Below the pieces are notes generated by a model. The model did no database searches and was not told the origin of the DNA. It was given only the letters and a program-made list of their open reading frames with translations. Of a stretch of 64,000 nucleotides of DNA, positions 1-8,319 are shown piece after piece; within the stretch, counting starts at the first letter, position 1; every line of letters begins with the position of its first letter. A program made the position numbers and the translations under genes. This stretch comes from an archaeon (lineage in GTDB: Archaea; Thermoproteota; Nitrososphaeria; Nitrososphaerales; CADDZS01), in NCBI GenBank assembly GCA_029850555.1, contig JARCRS010000075.1:26103-90102 (forward strand). The letters run 5' to 3'.

Positions 1-387
1 GATGTTTTAATCCCGGCTGCGCTTGAGAACCAAATAACAGAGAGGAACGCCACCAAAATTAGAGCGAAGCTAATTGTAGAAGCTGCAAACGGTCCGACAA
101 CGCCCATGGCCGATAAGATTCTTGGAAGGATGGGAGTGAATATAGTTCCAGACATTCTTGCAAACTCTGGAGGAGTGCTAGTCTCATACTTCGAATGGGT
201 ACAGAATTTAAACAGGGATCACTGGTCTGAAGAAGCTGTAAACGATCGTCTTGAGGGCAAAATGAAAAAGGCATTTTACGATGTTTTGTCATACTCTAGG
301 AAAGACAATATCGATCTGAGAAGAGCAGCTTTGGTTCTAGCAGTTGGCAGAGTTGTCTCTGCGATGAGACTCTCTGGTTGGCACTAA
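1..387 (+). CDS. gdhA: Glutamate dehydrogenase, C-terminal part (5' end outside window)
   Basis: The frame is open from base 1 and gives the last 128 residues of a Glu/Leu/Phe/Val-type dehydrogenase, which interconverts glutamate and 2-oxoglutarate with NAD(P). Family signatures are [20 protein letters not shown] and [11 protein letters not shown] followed by YFEWVQN, all from the nucleotide-binding domain and the C-terminal helical return. The gene ends in TAA at 385-387. The start and catalytic lysine lie upstream of the window. The family assignment is secure; cofactor preference cannot be read from this fragment. Confidence 0.95.
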   Translation, partial: DVLIPAALENQITERNATKIRAKLIVEAANGPTTPMADKILGRMGVNIVPDILANSGGVLVSYFEWVQNLNRDHWSEEAVNDRLEGKMKKAFYDVLSYSRKDNIDLRRAALVLAVGRVVSAMRLSGWH

Positions 388-403
388 TTCCAAAAAGAGC
401 AAT

Positions 404-625
404 CTAACCCTGCTGGGTGGATTCTGTCTCGTCTGACGTTTCATGGACTTGCTGGAGCTTCCTACTCTGCCTGATTGTGTTTCCCCAAATATAGAACACG
501 CCTACTATGAATAGCAAGATGAAGATTCCACCTATGTAGAACTCTATCTGCGGAATCAAAAGAGCTGCCACGATAAGCCCGAACGAGCCCAAGAGAAAGA
601 GCCCGATCCCGGCTGCTATCTTCAT
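404..625 (-). CDS. Small two-helix membrane protein
   Basis: 73 residues with two hydrophobic segments at about 4-24 and 28-48, a short basic stretch (RQSRK) and an acidic, polar C-terminal tail. It converges on gdhA with only 16 bases between stops. No family is recognised. A longer reading in another frame over the same bases lacks membrane segments and looks less protein-like. Function unknown. Confidence 0.55.
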   Translation of the reverse strand: MKIAAGIGLFLLGSFGLIVAALLIPQIEFYIGGIFILLFIVGVFYIWGNTIRQSRKLQQVHETSDETESTQQG

Positions 626-698
626 AGTCGAGTAACTTCTCCAAGAAGAATCTTAGTGAGTCGCCTAATAAAATTCTCTCCATGGAGCTGTCCGAAAT

Positions 699-1226
699 TC
701 ATTTCTTTTCGTCGAGCCACACGTAGTGCTTGTCGATATATAGCAATGGGCGTTTTTTCTCTGCTGCTAGCTCTAAGGCCTGACCTATGAACAAAGTATG
801 GTCCCCGAGAACTATAGTTTCAGCCAACTTACAATCAATGTATCCTATGCAACCTTGTAGTATAGGGCTACCTCCTTTTCCCATATAGTAGTCCAAATTT
901 TCGAATCTACCGCCTTCACCTTGAAGAGAAAATTTTTCTGCAATAGATTGCTGATCTTCCGCGAGAATATTAACGCAGTATCTCTTAGCCTTCTTGAAGA
1001 GATCTGTTGCGGTGCTTTCGTTTCGAATACAAATCAAAACGAGCGGGGGGTTCAAAGAAACCGAAGTAAACGCCGAAACTGTCAATCCGAACCGTTCTCC
1101 GGAATCAAGAGCACTGGTTACAACGGTTACGGCGCTTGCGAAATATCTCATTACATTTCGCAAATCAACTAATGGAGGTGGTTGAGACTTTTTGATTTCG
1201 CCAGTGAATATTGATGGTTTGGACAA
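699..1226 (-). CDS. Flavin reductase-like FMN-binding protein
   Basis: 175 residues matching the flavin reductase (HpaC/FMN-binding split barrel) family: VMRYFASAVTVVTS near the N-terminus, LTVSAFTSVSLNPPLVLICI as the flavin-binding core, then a GDHTLFIG segment near residue 140. Such proteins reduce FMN or FAD with NAD(P)H and often supply a two-component monooxygenase, but no oxygenase partner adjoins it. Divergent from the membrane protein gene at 1372, so the 1227-1371 gap should hold promoters for both. Family confident, substrate unknown. Confidence 0.8.
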   Translation of the reverse strand: MSKPSIFTGEIKKSQPPPLVDLRNVMRYFASAVTVVTSALDSGERFGLTVSAFTSVSLNPPLVLICIRNESTATDLFKKAKRYCVNILAEDQQSIAEKFSLQGEGGRFENLDYYMGKGGSPILQGCIGYIDCKLAETIVLGDHTLFIGQALELAAEKKRPLLYIDKHYVWLDEKK

Positions 1227-1340
1227 ACTTAGCTAGACACTTCTCAGGACGGGCGAGAATCGAAGGAAATGTAATGTTCTCCATCTTCGTTCCGGCATCC
1301 GCTTTTATAATGATTCTACTCCATAGCGGCATAGCGACGT

Positions 1341-1350
1341 TGTATTTTTA
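1341..1350 (+). promoter_or_regulatory. Candidate TATA box
   Basis: A T-rich TATA-like element is centred about 27 bases before the ATG at 1372, the archaeal spacing for a leaderless transcript. This supports 1372 as a start, although the ATG at 1399 is preceded by a purine-rich stretch. Confidence 0.4.
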
Positions 1351-1371
1351 TTGAGATATTGAACAAACCTG

Positions 1372-1749
1372 ATGCACAAGATGTGCAAAGGGGAAAGTAT
1401 GGGAAACTATAGAATCATAAGCGGATCGAGAAATCTCATTTCTTGGCCGATGTTCTTCGGTATTTTGCTTATTGAAATTGGACTTTCGGCTCTAGTAGGC
1501 CTCGAACACTTGTTCAATCTGAACTTTTACAACTCTTTTGATATCATGTTCGGTGCTTTACTGCTAGCTCACGGACTTTTGAAACGGGGCTATCCCTACA
1601 GGATTGGAAGATTAGGAACTTTCCTCGGAATCCTTTTCTTGGCCGTAGGCGCGGCAGATTACTATGGGGGCGGCGGATACAGCTGGGCGATTTTCTTTAT
1701 ACTTTTGGGAATCGTAGTGATAGCCGCTGCAGTCAGTCGGCAGTGGTAG
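1372..1749 (+). CDS. Four-helix membrane protein, unknown function
   Basis: 125 residues with four hydrophobic segments at about 24-45, 51-70, 79-98 and 104-122. Two starts are possible: ATG 1372, which fits the TATA spacing, and ATG 1399, which would remove a short Cys-containing leader (MHKMCKGES). The protein resembles generic small archaeal membrane proteins with repeated GILLxxxG patterns. No motif indicates transport or enzyme activity. Confidence 0.65.
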   Translation: MHKMCKGESMGNYRIISGSRNLISWPMFFGILLIEIGLSALVGLEHLFNLNFYNSFDIMFGALLLAHGLLKRGYPYRIGRLGTFLGILFLAVGAADYYGGGGYSWAIFFILLGIVVIAAAVSRQW

Positions 1750-1765
1750 TCGACTTGAAGGTCTC

Positions 1766-1930
1766 TTAGAGATCCAATAGAACGACTATCACAAATGAAA
1801 CTATTATTCCGACTACGGCGAGAATTACCCAGATTTTGTCCTTTGTTGCTAGTCGGAGCTTTTCATCAGACCCTTCACTTTGATTCTTTTGATCGACAAA
1901 AGGCGTCTGGTGGAACTTGAATCCCGCGCC
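1766..1930 (-). pseudogene. Remnant or non-canonical-start ORF of a tail-anchored small protein
   Basis: An open minus-strand frame encodes about 54 residues: a polar stretch rich in D, K and E, then a hydrophobic helix (WVILAVVGIIVSFVIVVLL) that ends at TAA 1766-1768. The frame has no ATG, GTG or TTG; the in-frame stop at 1931-1933 lies directly upstream. Either the start was lost or this is a degraded gene. The amino-acid pattern (charged tail plus one clean helix) makes pure chance less likely. Confidence 0.3.
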
Positions 1931-1961
1931 TTAATTAGTTAGCCATCGAGTCTCTTCATGA

Positions 1962-2327
1962 ATGCCAAAAGAAAAGAAGAATCAATATCTGCTTCCCCCG
2001 AAGAGGGAACGCGGCCTCAGAAAAACCGGCTATTCTATTGTGGGTTATCCTTTTGCCCAGTTTGGGGTTCCTACGATAGTGCATGCAAAGAAGGTGAAAG
2101 CAGAAACTAGCGGATGGAAGGAGACCGATCTAGACTGCGGCGGATTGATGAAGCCGATCAAGATTTGGGTGAATGACTTGCCAAACGGCTATGACGTTGT
2201 TATAGGATTAGAATGCCAGGAATGCAAGTATTCTGACGCGATCAGGTTCCCTTACGTCGGGCATAAACAGTTGTTTAACAGTACTTCGAATCGTACTTGG
2301 GGGCTAAACGGAAGCTTTCAGCATTGA
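1962..2327 (+). CDS. Hypothetical protein with CxxC pair
   Basis: 121 residues with a basic N-terminus (MPKEKKNQYLLPPKRERG), a central Cys (DLDCGG) and a CQEC motif near residue 85, suggesting a metal-binding or redox site. No transmembrane segment is visible and no family is recognised. It converges with the small membrane protein gene on the other strand, 11 bases between stops. Confidence 0.55.
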   Translation: MPKEKKNQYLLPPKRERGLRKTGYSIVGYPFAQFGVPTIVHAKKVKAETSGWKETDLDCGGLMKPIKIWVNDLPNGYDVVIGLECQECKYSDAIRFPYVGHKQLFNSTSNRTWGLNGSFQH

Positions 2328-2338
2328 ATGGATGGTTT

Positions 2339-2530
2339 TCAACTTCGATCCTTCTCGCTAGAATGTTTCTGATCCGCCTTAGACCTTCTAAAAGCACCCA
2401 TCAGAAATAGGCCGAAGGCAAACGTGACCACAGCAGCTATTAACAACAAATCATTCCTACTGTAATAAAAGAGAACTATGCAGATTAGCCCAATTATGGC
2501 AAGGATAGATCTCAAGGCGCCTGAACGCAA
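2339..2530 (-). CDS. Small two-helix membrane protein
   Basis: 63 residues with hydrophobic segments at about 5-22 and 27-46 and a basic then polar tail (RRSKADQKHSSEKDRS). Its design resembles the small protein at 404-625 but sequence identity is not obvious. Upstream of it lies the coiled-coil gene on the same strand, about 120 bases away. Function unknown. Confidence 0.5.
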   Translation of the reverse strand: MRSGALRSILAIIGLICIVLFYYSRNDLLLIAAVVTFAFGLFLMGAFRRSKADQKHSSEKDRS

Positions 2531-2650
2531 AATGAATCTTACTTGCCCACTAAAAGAGCAAGAACTAATCCGTATTAAACAACTTTGAAAAATTTGGAAG
2601 GAGCTAGAGTAATTAGATAGCTCCTAATTGTCGAGATTTGAAAGGCGAGA

Positions 2651-3952
2651 CTATGCTCTATATCTGGGTGCAATAACTGCGACCATCATCGTTCGCAACT
2701 CTTCGCCAGATAAATTGCGTTCTCGTATTTTCTGGAGTGACTGGGCGGAGGTTTCGTCTGCTAGAACGTCTTTGAACCAACGTTCAAAGTCTCCACTTTG
2801 GAAGTGAGATGCGACGACAGATATGTCGACTTTCTCGAGATCTTCTAGGAATTCCATTCCAGATCTTGCGCAGAATTCTGTATTGCTGAATCTAAAGCCT
2901 CTTTCGGCTTCTACCGTCGTTGGAGTAGGTGTAGGAGAAATAGAGCTAGCGCCGGTTTCGATGGCAGAGTGAATTTCCGAAAGCTGTGATTGCACTTCGG
3001 CTATCTCTTGAGGGTGTGATTGCACTTCTGCCTGGGCTGGTGTTGGTGTAGCCACTGACTCTACAATTGGAGATTCGGGTGCGTTCTGTGCTACTTCACT
3101 TTGTTCTTTGTGAAACTCTGCTTGGGTTACCTCAACTGCAATGGCAGGCACTTCAGTCTGAAGAGTCACAGGCGAGGTCGATACAGGAACTTCTGCCACC
3201 GTTGCTGTTGCATCTGGCGCAGTAACCGGTACCGGAGTTGGTTCTAACACAACTGGTGATTCTAATCCGATCGCAGCGGATGCTCTACTCGCTAGTTCGA
3301 TTGCTTCTTTCGTTATCTGAGTAATTTTTCCTGCAAGCTCTTCGAAATCCGCTTTTGGTACACTCTCCTGCAGGACCTTGTCAAGTTCGCTGATTCGAGA
3401 TTGGGCAACACTCAATTCTTCATTGAATCTTTTTTGTAGGTCCTCGTATTTTTGGGCAGGTACGGAGTTTGCTAATTCTTCCTGAATAGCTGAAAAGTGA
3501 GCTTTAGGAACCATGTCCGATACCTGCTGTTCGAGCTCCGCACACCTTTTTTGCGCTGAGGCGAATTCTGTTGCATCGACCATAGAAGAAATCTTTGATT
3601 CTAATTCCTGTATTTTTGAAACAGCCTGAGAATATTGGATAGCCGTGGCGGCGCTTTCAGATAACTTTGCCGTGAGCGAGTCAATTGTTTTACTCTGCGA
3701 AGTAATTACCTCGTTTTGGGATGCAATCTGACTTTCCAAACCTGGGATTCTTTGGCCAATGGATGTTGTCTTTTCCAGTTCTGCCTTAGTCCTCGTGAGA
3801 TCGTCAGTCAATGAATCTATATTGCCTTGCATTTTCGTGGCGACTTCCTGATGGAACTTTTTAGGGACAGACTGTTGCAGCTGTGCCTCAAGACTGCGAC
3901 AAGTAAGTACTAGTTTCCTAACTTCGCTTGTGATTTCCTCTACCCTGCTCAA
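2651..3952 (-). CDS. Coiled-coil protein with DUF5752-like C-terminal domain
   Basis: 433 residues. Residues 1-225 are mostly heptad-like coiled coil, with a short motif, SVPK or MVxx followed by F/A and charged residues, recurring roughly every 30-40 residues. Residues 230-350 form a Pro/Thr/Val/Glu-rich low-complexity linker. The last 80 residues form a compact domain (GFRFSNTEF, ARSGMEFLEDLEKVD, GDFERWFKDVLAD, LSGEELRTMMVAVIAPR) that aligns by eye with the whole 103-residue protein at 14147-14458. I take this as a DUF5752-like domain. The coiled coil may oligomerise or act as a spacer. The role of the tail domain is unknown. Confidence 0.75.
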   Translation of the reverse strand: MSRVEEITSEVRKLVLTCRSLEAQLQQSVPKKFHQEVATKMQGNIDSLTDDLTRTKAELEKTTSIGQRIPGLESQIASQNEVITSQSKTIDSLTAKLSESAATAIQYSQAVSKIQELESKISSMVDATEFASAQKRCAELEQQVSDMVPKAHFSAIQEELANSVPAQKYEDLQKRFNEELSVAQSRISELDKVLQESVPKADFEELAGKITQITKEAIELASRASAAIGLESPVVLEPTPVPVTAPDATATVAEVPVSTSPVTLQTEVPAIAVEVTQAEFHKEQSEVAQNAPESPIVESVATPTPAQAEVQSHPQEIAEVQSQLSEIHSAIETGASSISPTPTPTTVEAERGFRFSNTEFCARSGMEFLEDLEKVDISVVASHFQSGDFERWFKDVLADETSAQSLQKIRERNLSGEELRTMMVAVIAPRYRA

Positions 3953-4102
3953 TTTTACTCAAAACACACTCTTCGGTACTTTGTAACGTATTGAATGCCT
4001 GAATTATGAGAGAAATATCTAATGGACAGGGTCAACACTTGTTAACAATGAGCTCTAGTTTCGTTCCAGCAGGTTTGAAAAATAAAGCACTTGGCGATTA
4101 GA

Positions 4103-4345
4103 CTATGCGGCTGCAGCTGGAAGATCCAAATAATCATCCTCATCTGTCCTAACCCCCTCTGCGGCGCATCTTAGACAATCATCGCATTCACAGTCATGAT
4201 CGCAACAGTCCTTGGCGCATGAGCCGAGATCGAATTCATCATCCTCATCGTCTTCAGATTCTGAATCATGTTCCTCACCTTCATTCGGCTTGTCAAAGTA
4301 GCGAAAGCCGTAGCTTTGGGCTTCCGATTGATTTGGTGTTGACAT
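4103..4345 (-). CDS. Small acidic Cys-rich protein, possible metal binder
   Basis: 80 residues from ATG 4345 (MSTPNQSEAQ). An Asp/Glu-rich run (about residues 25-40) is followed by CAKDCCDHDCECDDCLRCA, with seven cysteines plus His and Asp, then an acidic tail. This suggests binding of zinc or another soft metal. The frame stays open to 4525, but that would overlap the divergent FMN-protein gene, and the extra N-terminus looks antisense in composition, so 4345 is preferred. No family is recognised. Confidence 0.6.
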   Translation of the reverse strand: MSTPNQSEAQSYGFRYFDKPNEGEEHDSESEDDEDDEFDLGSCAKDCCDHDCECDDCLRCAAEGVRTDEDDYLDLPAAAA

Positions 4346-4386
4346 GGATTCGCGCGCTCGCCAACTAATCAAAACCCGCAAAGGAT

Positions 4387-4398
4387 GTATAAAATAGT
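4387..4398 (+). promoter_or_regulatory. TATA box of the FMN split-barrel gene
   Basis: A good TATA element (TGTATAAAATAG) is centred about 36 bases before ATG 4428. Transcription would begin near 4418, downstream of the alternative TTG at 4404, which argues for the ATG as start. Confidence 0.55.
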
Positions 4399-4427
4399 GC
4401 TCCTTGCAGATAGACTGCGATCCGATA

Positions 4428-4859
4428 ATGCGAGTTGACCTAGCGGACAAGAAGTTACTGAGCTTTCTTACAAGTGGCAGACCAAAACTGCTGAGATTGG
4501 CTGTTATCCATCCAAAAGAAAACAAACCTCATGTTTCTTCTGTGTGGTATCTTTTCAGCGACGGGTCTTTTTGGATCTCAACAGCATCAGACAGATTGAA
4601 AGTGCGGGCTATACGAAGAAATCCAAAAGTAGCATTAGTTATTGACACTGATGTCATGCCATATGAGGGGATCATTGTTGAAGGAATAGCGAAACTAACA
4701 AAGACAGATCTCGAGAGAGTCACTCTTGCGATTGTTAGGAAATATATCGATAGAAAAAACGTTGAAAAACAGTTTCGTTCGTTAATGAGATCTCCGAGGA
4801 TATTAATTCGGGTAGAGCCACTCAAAGCCCTTGATATAATGTCCTATCAAGAACACTAA
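4428..4859 (+). CDS. Pyridoxamine-phosphate-oxidase-like FMN/F420-binding protein
   Basis: 143 residues of the split-barrel PPOX superfamily. Pattern: LLSFLTSGRPKLLRLAVIHP, PHVSSVWYLFSDGSFWIST, then RAIRRNPKVALVIDT, typical of deazaflavin- or FMN-dependent oxidoreductases and F420-binding relatives. Start chosen at ATG 4428 because the nearby TATA box puts the transcript start after TTG 4404. Neighbours give no pathway clue. Substrate and cofactor are unassigned. Confidence 0.75.
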   Translation: MRVDLADKKLLSFLTSGRPKLLRLAVIHPKENKPHVSSVWYLFSDGSFWISTASDRLKVRAIRRNPKVALVIDTDVMPYEGIIVEGIAKLTKTDLERVTLAIVRKYIDRKNVEKQFRSLMRSPRILIRVEPLKALDIMSYQEH

Positions 4860-4986
4860 AACCGAACCGAACCATTTTCGGAAAGCATCGGAGATATGCT
4901 TGCGGGAAAGCCCGTAGGAGTGACTGAAGCGACCTTTCGGAGATAGCATCAAGTGGAAGAGAGTTCCGAGCCCTTCATATTTTTCA

Positions 4987-6332
4987 TTACGATGCTTTGA
5001 GAGATTCCTCGAGGATTCTTGACCCAGTCTCAAGGTATTCGGCCGGGATATTTAGAGATCCCATGAACCGAAAGACGTTTCCGAAGTGACCGCAAGTATG
5101 CATCAGGAGGCCTTTGCCTAACATCGTATGTTTGATCGAAAGCATTTTTGTCTTTGACAATGGTTTTTTGTTTTCAACGAGTTCAACGCCTATCATGAAT
5201 CCTTTTCCCCGAACGTCGCCGATCAAAGGAGATCCGATCTGACCAAATCTCTTTTGCAAATTTCCTCCATCAGAATTTACGCGATCAAGATACTTTGGTA
5301 TCTCTCGGAGCACGGCTGTTCCGGCGGCGAGCGCTAGCGCATTCCCTCGGTAAGTTCCCAAATGAAAAGGAGTAGGAAGTTTTTGGTCATAATCCTCTCT
5401 GTAATACACAAGAGAAAGAGGTATGCCGCCTCCTATCGACTTGCTGACACAGACAATATCGGGTTGAATTGAATCCCACTCAAACCCCCACATTTTGCCA
5501 GTTCTTCCCAAGCCGGTTTGAACCTCATCGATGATCATTATCATGTCATTTTTATCGCAGAATTCGCGCAACGCTCTCAAGAATCCCTCTGGAGGAACAA
5601 TGTAACCACCTTCTCCTTGAACTGGTTCGACAATCAATGAATCAGGTTTTTCGTATCCCGCTTCAGGATCATTCACAGCTTTTTCCAAGAAACTGAGCGT
5701 ATCGTTTGTGTCGTAATCATACCACATTTCATACGGATATGGGGCTCGTATTATGTTCATTCCTGAACTGATTACTGGAGTCTTGTAGACACGGCCAGCA
5801 GTTGCCGAAATTATTCCGCCATGAACCCCATGGTAGGCTCCTTCAAAAGCTACAGTTGAGGCCTTTAACCCCGAGACGCTATGTGCCAGATTCATCGCGG
5901 TTTCGCATGCATCTGCTCCGCTTATCCCAAACATTGTCTTGTAGCTTCTCATGTTCGACGGGAAGCTCTTTCTTAGTTCTTTCATGAACTCCACTCGCGT
6001 TTCGCTAGGAATTTCTAGTGTGTGCCATACCTTGCTAAGCTGTTTTGAAATAGCCTTTCTAATCAGGTCGCTATGTCCTAAATTCAGCACTGAGATTCCG
6101 GAAACCCAATCAATGAAATAGTTGCCATCAACATCCTCGATGACAGAATTTTGGGCTCTCTTAATCGCAATTGGGAAAGATTTGGGATATATTACGGTCG
6201 AAGTCTCGAGCTCCTTCTGCTCCGCAAGTATTTTTTGCTCTTTTCTCCGGGGATCGAAGTTTTTATCAGAGGAATCTTGCTTGGTAGTACAAACGACTCT
6301 TGTTCAAAGGTTACTACATTTGTCGTGGGCAT
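4987..6332 (-). pseudogene. Class III PLP aminotransferase, interrupted by a frameshift
   Basis: The body (from about 6230 to the stop at 4987) reads as an acetylornithine/4-aminobutyrate/diaminobutyrate-type aminotransferase: IIDEVQTGLGRTG, VSKSIGGGIPLS with the PLP lysine, and GTYRGNALALAAG. The matching N-terminus (MPTTNVVTFEQES and later IKTSIPGEKSKKYL) is in another frame from ATG 6332. The frames meet at a run of six T on the plus strand (6231-6236); one more base would restore a 448-codon gene, the normal family length. The remaining open frame has no good start before GTG/TTG near 6090, which would remove about 80 residues. It may be a true mutation, programmed slippage or a homopolymer sequencing error. 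Confidence 0.8.
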
Positions 6333-6425
6333 GTTGATCTATCACCCGGAAGCCTCGTAAAACACTTTCTAGTTTGCATCGAATGAAAGGGTGAAATAGG
6401 CTATTTTTAGAATCCGTGAGAGTAG

Positions 6426-7100
6426 ATGCCACGAGCAGGCAAAGACCAAACGGAGCTAAAAACACTCCAGAATATGATCGAGTGGTTAGATGGATACGCT
6501 GCTTGCTATAACGCAGACCCTTTCAGAATAGAAAAGCTTGTGAACAAGAGAAGAGACGATGACGACGTTAGTAAAGCTTGGTCAGAAATTAGATCTGATG
6601 TTTCTGATGTCATAACCTTGCCTGATTCTTCTGAAGAAATTAAAGAAAAGCAGAGAAAAGTACGGATTTACCGACCGCTATCTGCAGTGTTGATTTTTGG
6701 CTCCGGACTTTCTCTGTTAGTAATCTCAGGTCTTCATCTTAGTATGAACAAGCTTAATCTGATCTTTGCGTTGATTATTCTTCTTGCAATTTATGCAATC
6801 GTATTGTCTCTTTGGTTCCGGGCCTCACGGAGTTTATATCGAATGGTCAGAGATTATTATAGAACGTATGGAAATAGGGTTTCAAAACAGCGAGCTCATA
6901 TCAAGACGGTGAACCAGCGCTTAATTGATTTACTAACAGTCGCTATTCGGAATAACAAGCTTGACCCTGAAAAGTACAAGATGAAACTTCTTCATAACGA
7001 CTACTCGAACGTTCGAGTCATAAACGAGACAAATCCTAAAAACATGGATCGACCTCTTTATGCGTCGATCGTAAAAGCGCGTAGTCCGTCTCAAGACTGA
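6426..7100 (+). CDS. Membrane protein with cytoplasmic helical flanks
   Basis: 224 residues. A polar, helical N-terminal domain (about 1-80, containing RRDDDDVSKAW) precedes two hydrophobic segments at about 84-104 and 111-132, then a basic, helical C-terminal domain. No catalytic motif seen. It is preceded by the aminotransferase remnant on the opposite strand and followed by a strong RNA-like hairpin region. Function unknown. Confidence 0.6.
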   Translation: MPRAGKDQTELKTLQNMIEWLDGYAACYNADPFRIEKLVNKRRDDDDVSKAWSEIRSDVSDVITLPDSSEEIKEKQRKVRIYRPLSAVLIFGSGLSLLVISGLHLSMNKLNLIFALIILLAIYAIVLSLWFRASRSLYRMVRDYYRTYGNRVSKQRAHIKTVNQRLIDLLTVAIRNNKLDPEKYKMKLLHNDYSNVRVINETNPKNMDRPLYASIVKARSPSQD

Positions 7101-7106
7101 TCAAAA

Positions 7107-7180
7107 AGAGCTGCTCGGAGGCGAGAATGGCCCCCTAGGTCTCAGTGGACGAGTGGCTCTGGAGGCGCTACGGTGCCTCC
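7107..7180. ncRNA. Candidate structured RNA or convergent terminator region
   Basis: Bases 7107-7116 can pair with 7151-7160 over ten positions (eight Watson-Crick, two G-U). The enclosed 34 bases include a small CUCG/CGAG hairpin. Immediately after, GGAGGC at 7161-7166 pairs with GCCTCC at 7175-7180. The stretch is clearly more GC-rich than the flanks and lies between convergent genes. It does not match tRNA, RNase P or SRP signatures, and its strand is unknown. Confidence 0.4.
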
Positions 7181-7228
7181 GAAGAAAGCCCGTCTTTTGG
7201 GAAAAGAAAAATGAATTCATTTCCAAAT

Positions 7229-8143
7229 TTATGCCTCTGTTGGTGTTACTGTTAGCTCTGTGAGCTTTTCGCCGCGAAGTACCGAGAGGCTCGTAGCTTT
7301 TCCGATGACCTCTGAAGTCAGGAGTTTTCGTAGATCGTAAAAATTCCAGACTGGCGTTGAATTTAGCTTCACTACGATGTCCCCGACCGCAACCCCCGCT
7401 TTTTTCGCTGGAGTCCCGCTTTCGACCGAGTAAACAATCAGTCCCTCTTCCTGTTTGATTTCTTCTGCAACGTCTTCAGGGAGTGAAATTGTGTCGGAAA
7501 CTATTCCGAGGTAGGCTCTCTTTACTCCGCCTTCGATAGACAGATTCTTTACCGTCTCACTTAGATCATTGACCGGAATCGAAATTCCTCTGTTTGCAAA
7601 GTAGGCCGCATTCATGCCGATCATCTTTCCAGATGCATCGACCAAAGGTCCGCCGGAGTAGCCGGGGTTAAGCTTTGCATCGCTAATTATGACGTGATCT
7701 GACCATGGCATTCTTCCTCCGATCGTCGCACCTGCATTTGTGATAATCCCGAGAGTAGCCCCTACTTTTTCTCCAAGGGGGTTAGCAAGCGCAAGAACAA
7801 ATTGTCCAGTGGCGAGTTTCGTAGAGTCTCCTTTGTTGATAGGGCGAAGCTTTGATTTTCCCGCGCCTTCAACTAGAAGCAGTGCCACGTCCGAAAATCG
7901 GTCTTGACCGATGACTTTGGCTTCGTAGCTTTTCTCGCCGTCGCCTTCGAAGCTAATCTCTACACTATTTGCCCTCCCTACGACATGTGCGTTTGTCACA
8001 ATATGATCATTATTATCCCAGACAATGCCAGAACCGTATCCCCTTCGACCATTACTCACCTGCACAACCGAAGGCGAAACTTGTTTGACTACATCTACTA
8101 TTCCATCCGACAATAATTGAAGCGAACTATTACTGTTGCTCAT
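7229..8143 (-). CDS. HtrA/DegP-like serine protease with PDZ domain, cytoplasmic
   Basis: 304 residues. A trypsin-like domain carries the full triad: His53 in TNAHVV, Asp85 in FSDVALL and Ser163 in NPGYSGGPL. A PDZ domain follows from about 210 (YLGIVSDTISLPEDVAEE, AGVAVGDIVVKLNSTPV). No signal peptide or membrane anchor is present, so the enzyme should act in the cytoplasm on misfolded proteins or as a regulated protease. It is divergent from the Ada-like gene. Family secure. Confidence 0.9.
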   Translation of the reverse strand: MSNSNSSLQLLSDGIVDVVKQVSPSVVQVSNGRRGYGSGIVWDNNDHIVTNAHVVGRANSVEISFEGDGEKSYEAKVIGQDRFSDVALLLVEGAGKSKLRPINKGDSTKLATGQFVLALANPLGEKVGATLGIITNAGATIGGRMPWSDHVIISDAKLNPGYSGGPLVDASGKMIGMNAAYFANRGISIPVNDLSETVKNLSIEGGVKRAYLGIVSDTISLPEDVAEEIKQEEGLIVYSVESGTPAKKAGVAVGDIVVKLNSTPVWNFYDLRKLLTSEVIGKATSLSVLRGEKLTELTVTPTEA

Positions 8144-8319
8144 CTTTTACGTTTCACTTATAGAAGAGTAAGGAAAGCGCTGATAGAAGTTGACTAGCCC
8201 AAAGCTAGCCTTAGTCACAGCCTAATTTGAAAGCAAGATCGAAAGACAACGCATTATTAACTCTGTTTCATGATATATTCGGAAAAAGAACTGCCTTGAA
8301 CTGTCTCATTACACAAGAT

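Noticed and set aside
4346..4525. N-terminal extension of the Cys-rich acidic protein
   Set aside because: It is antisense to the FMN split-barrel gene and its TATA box; ATG 4345 gives a coherent protein.
7107..7180. tRNA or other standard RNA
   Set aside because: No T-loop GGTTCRA pattern, no CCA-compatible acceptor stem and no RNase P or SRP signature.
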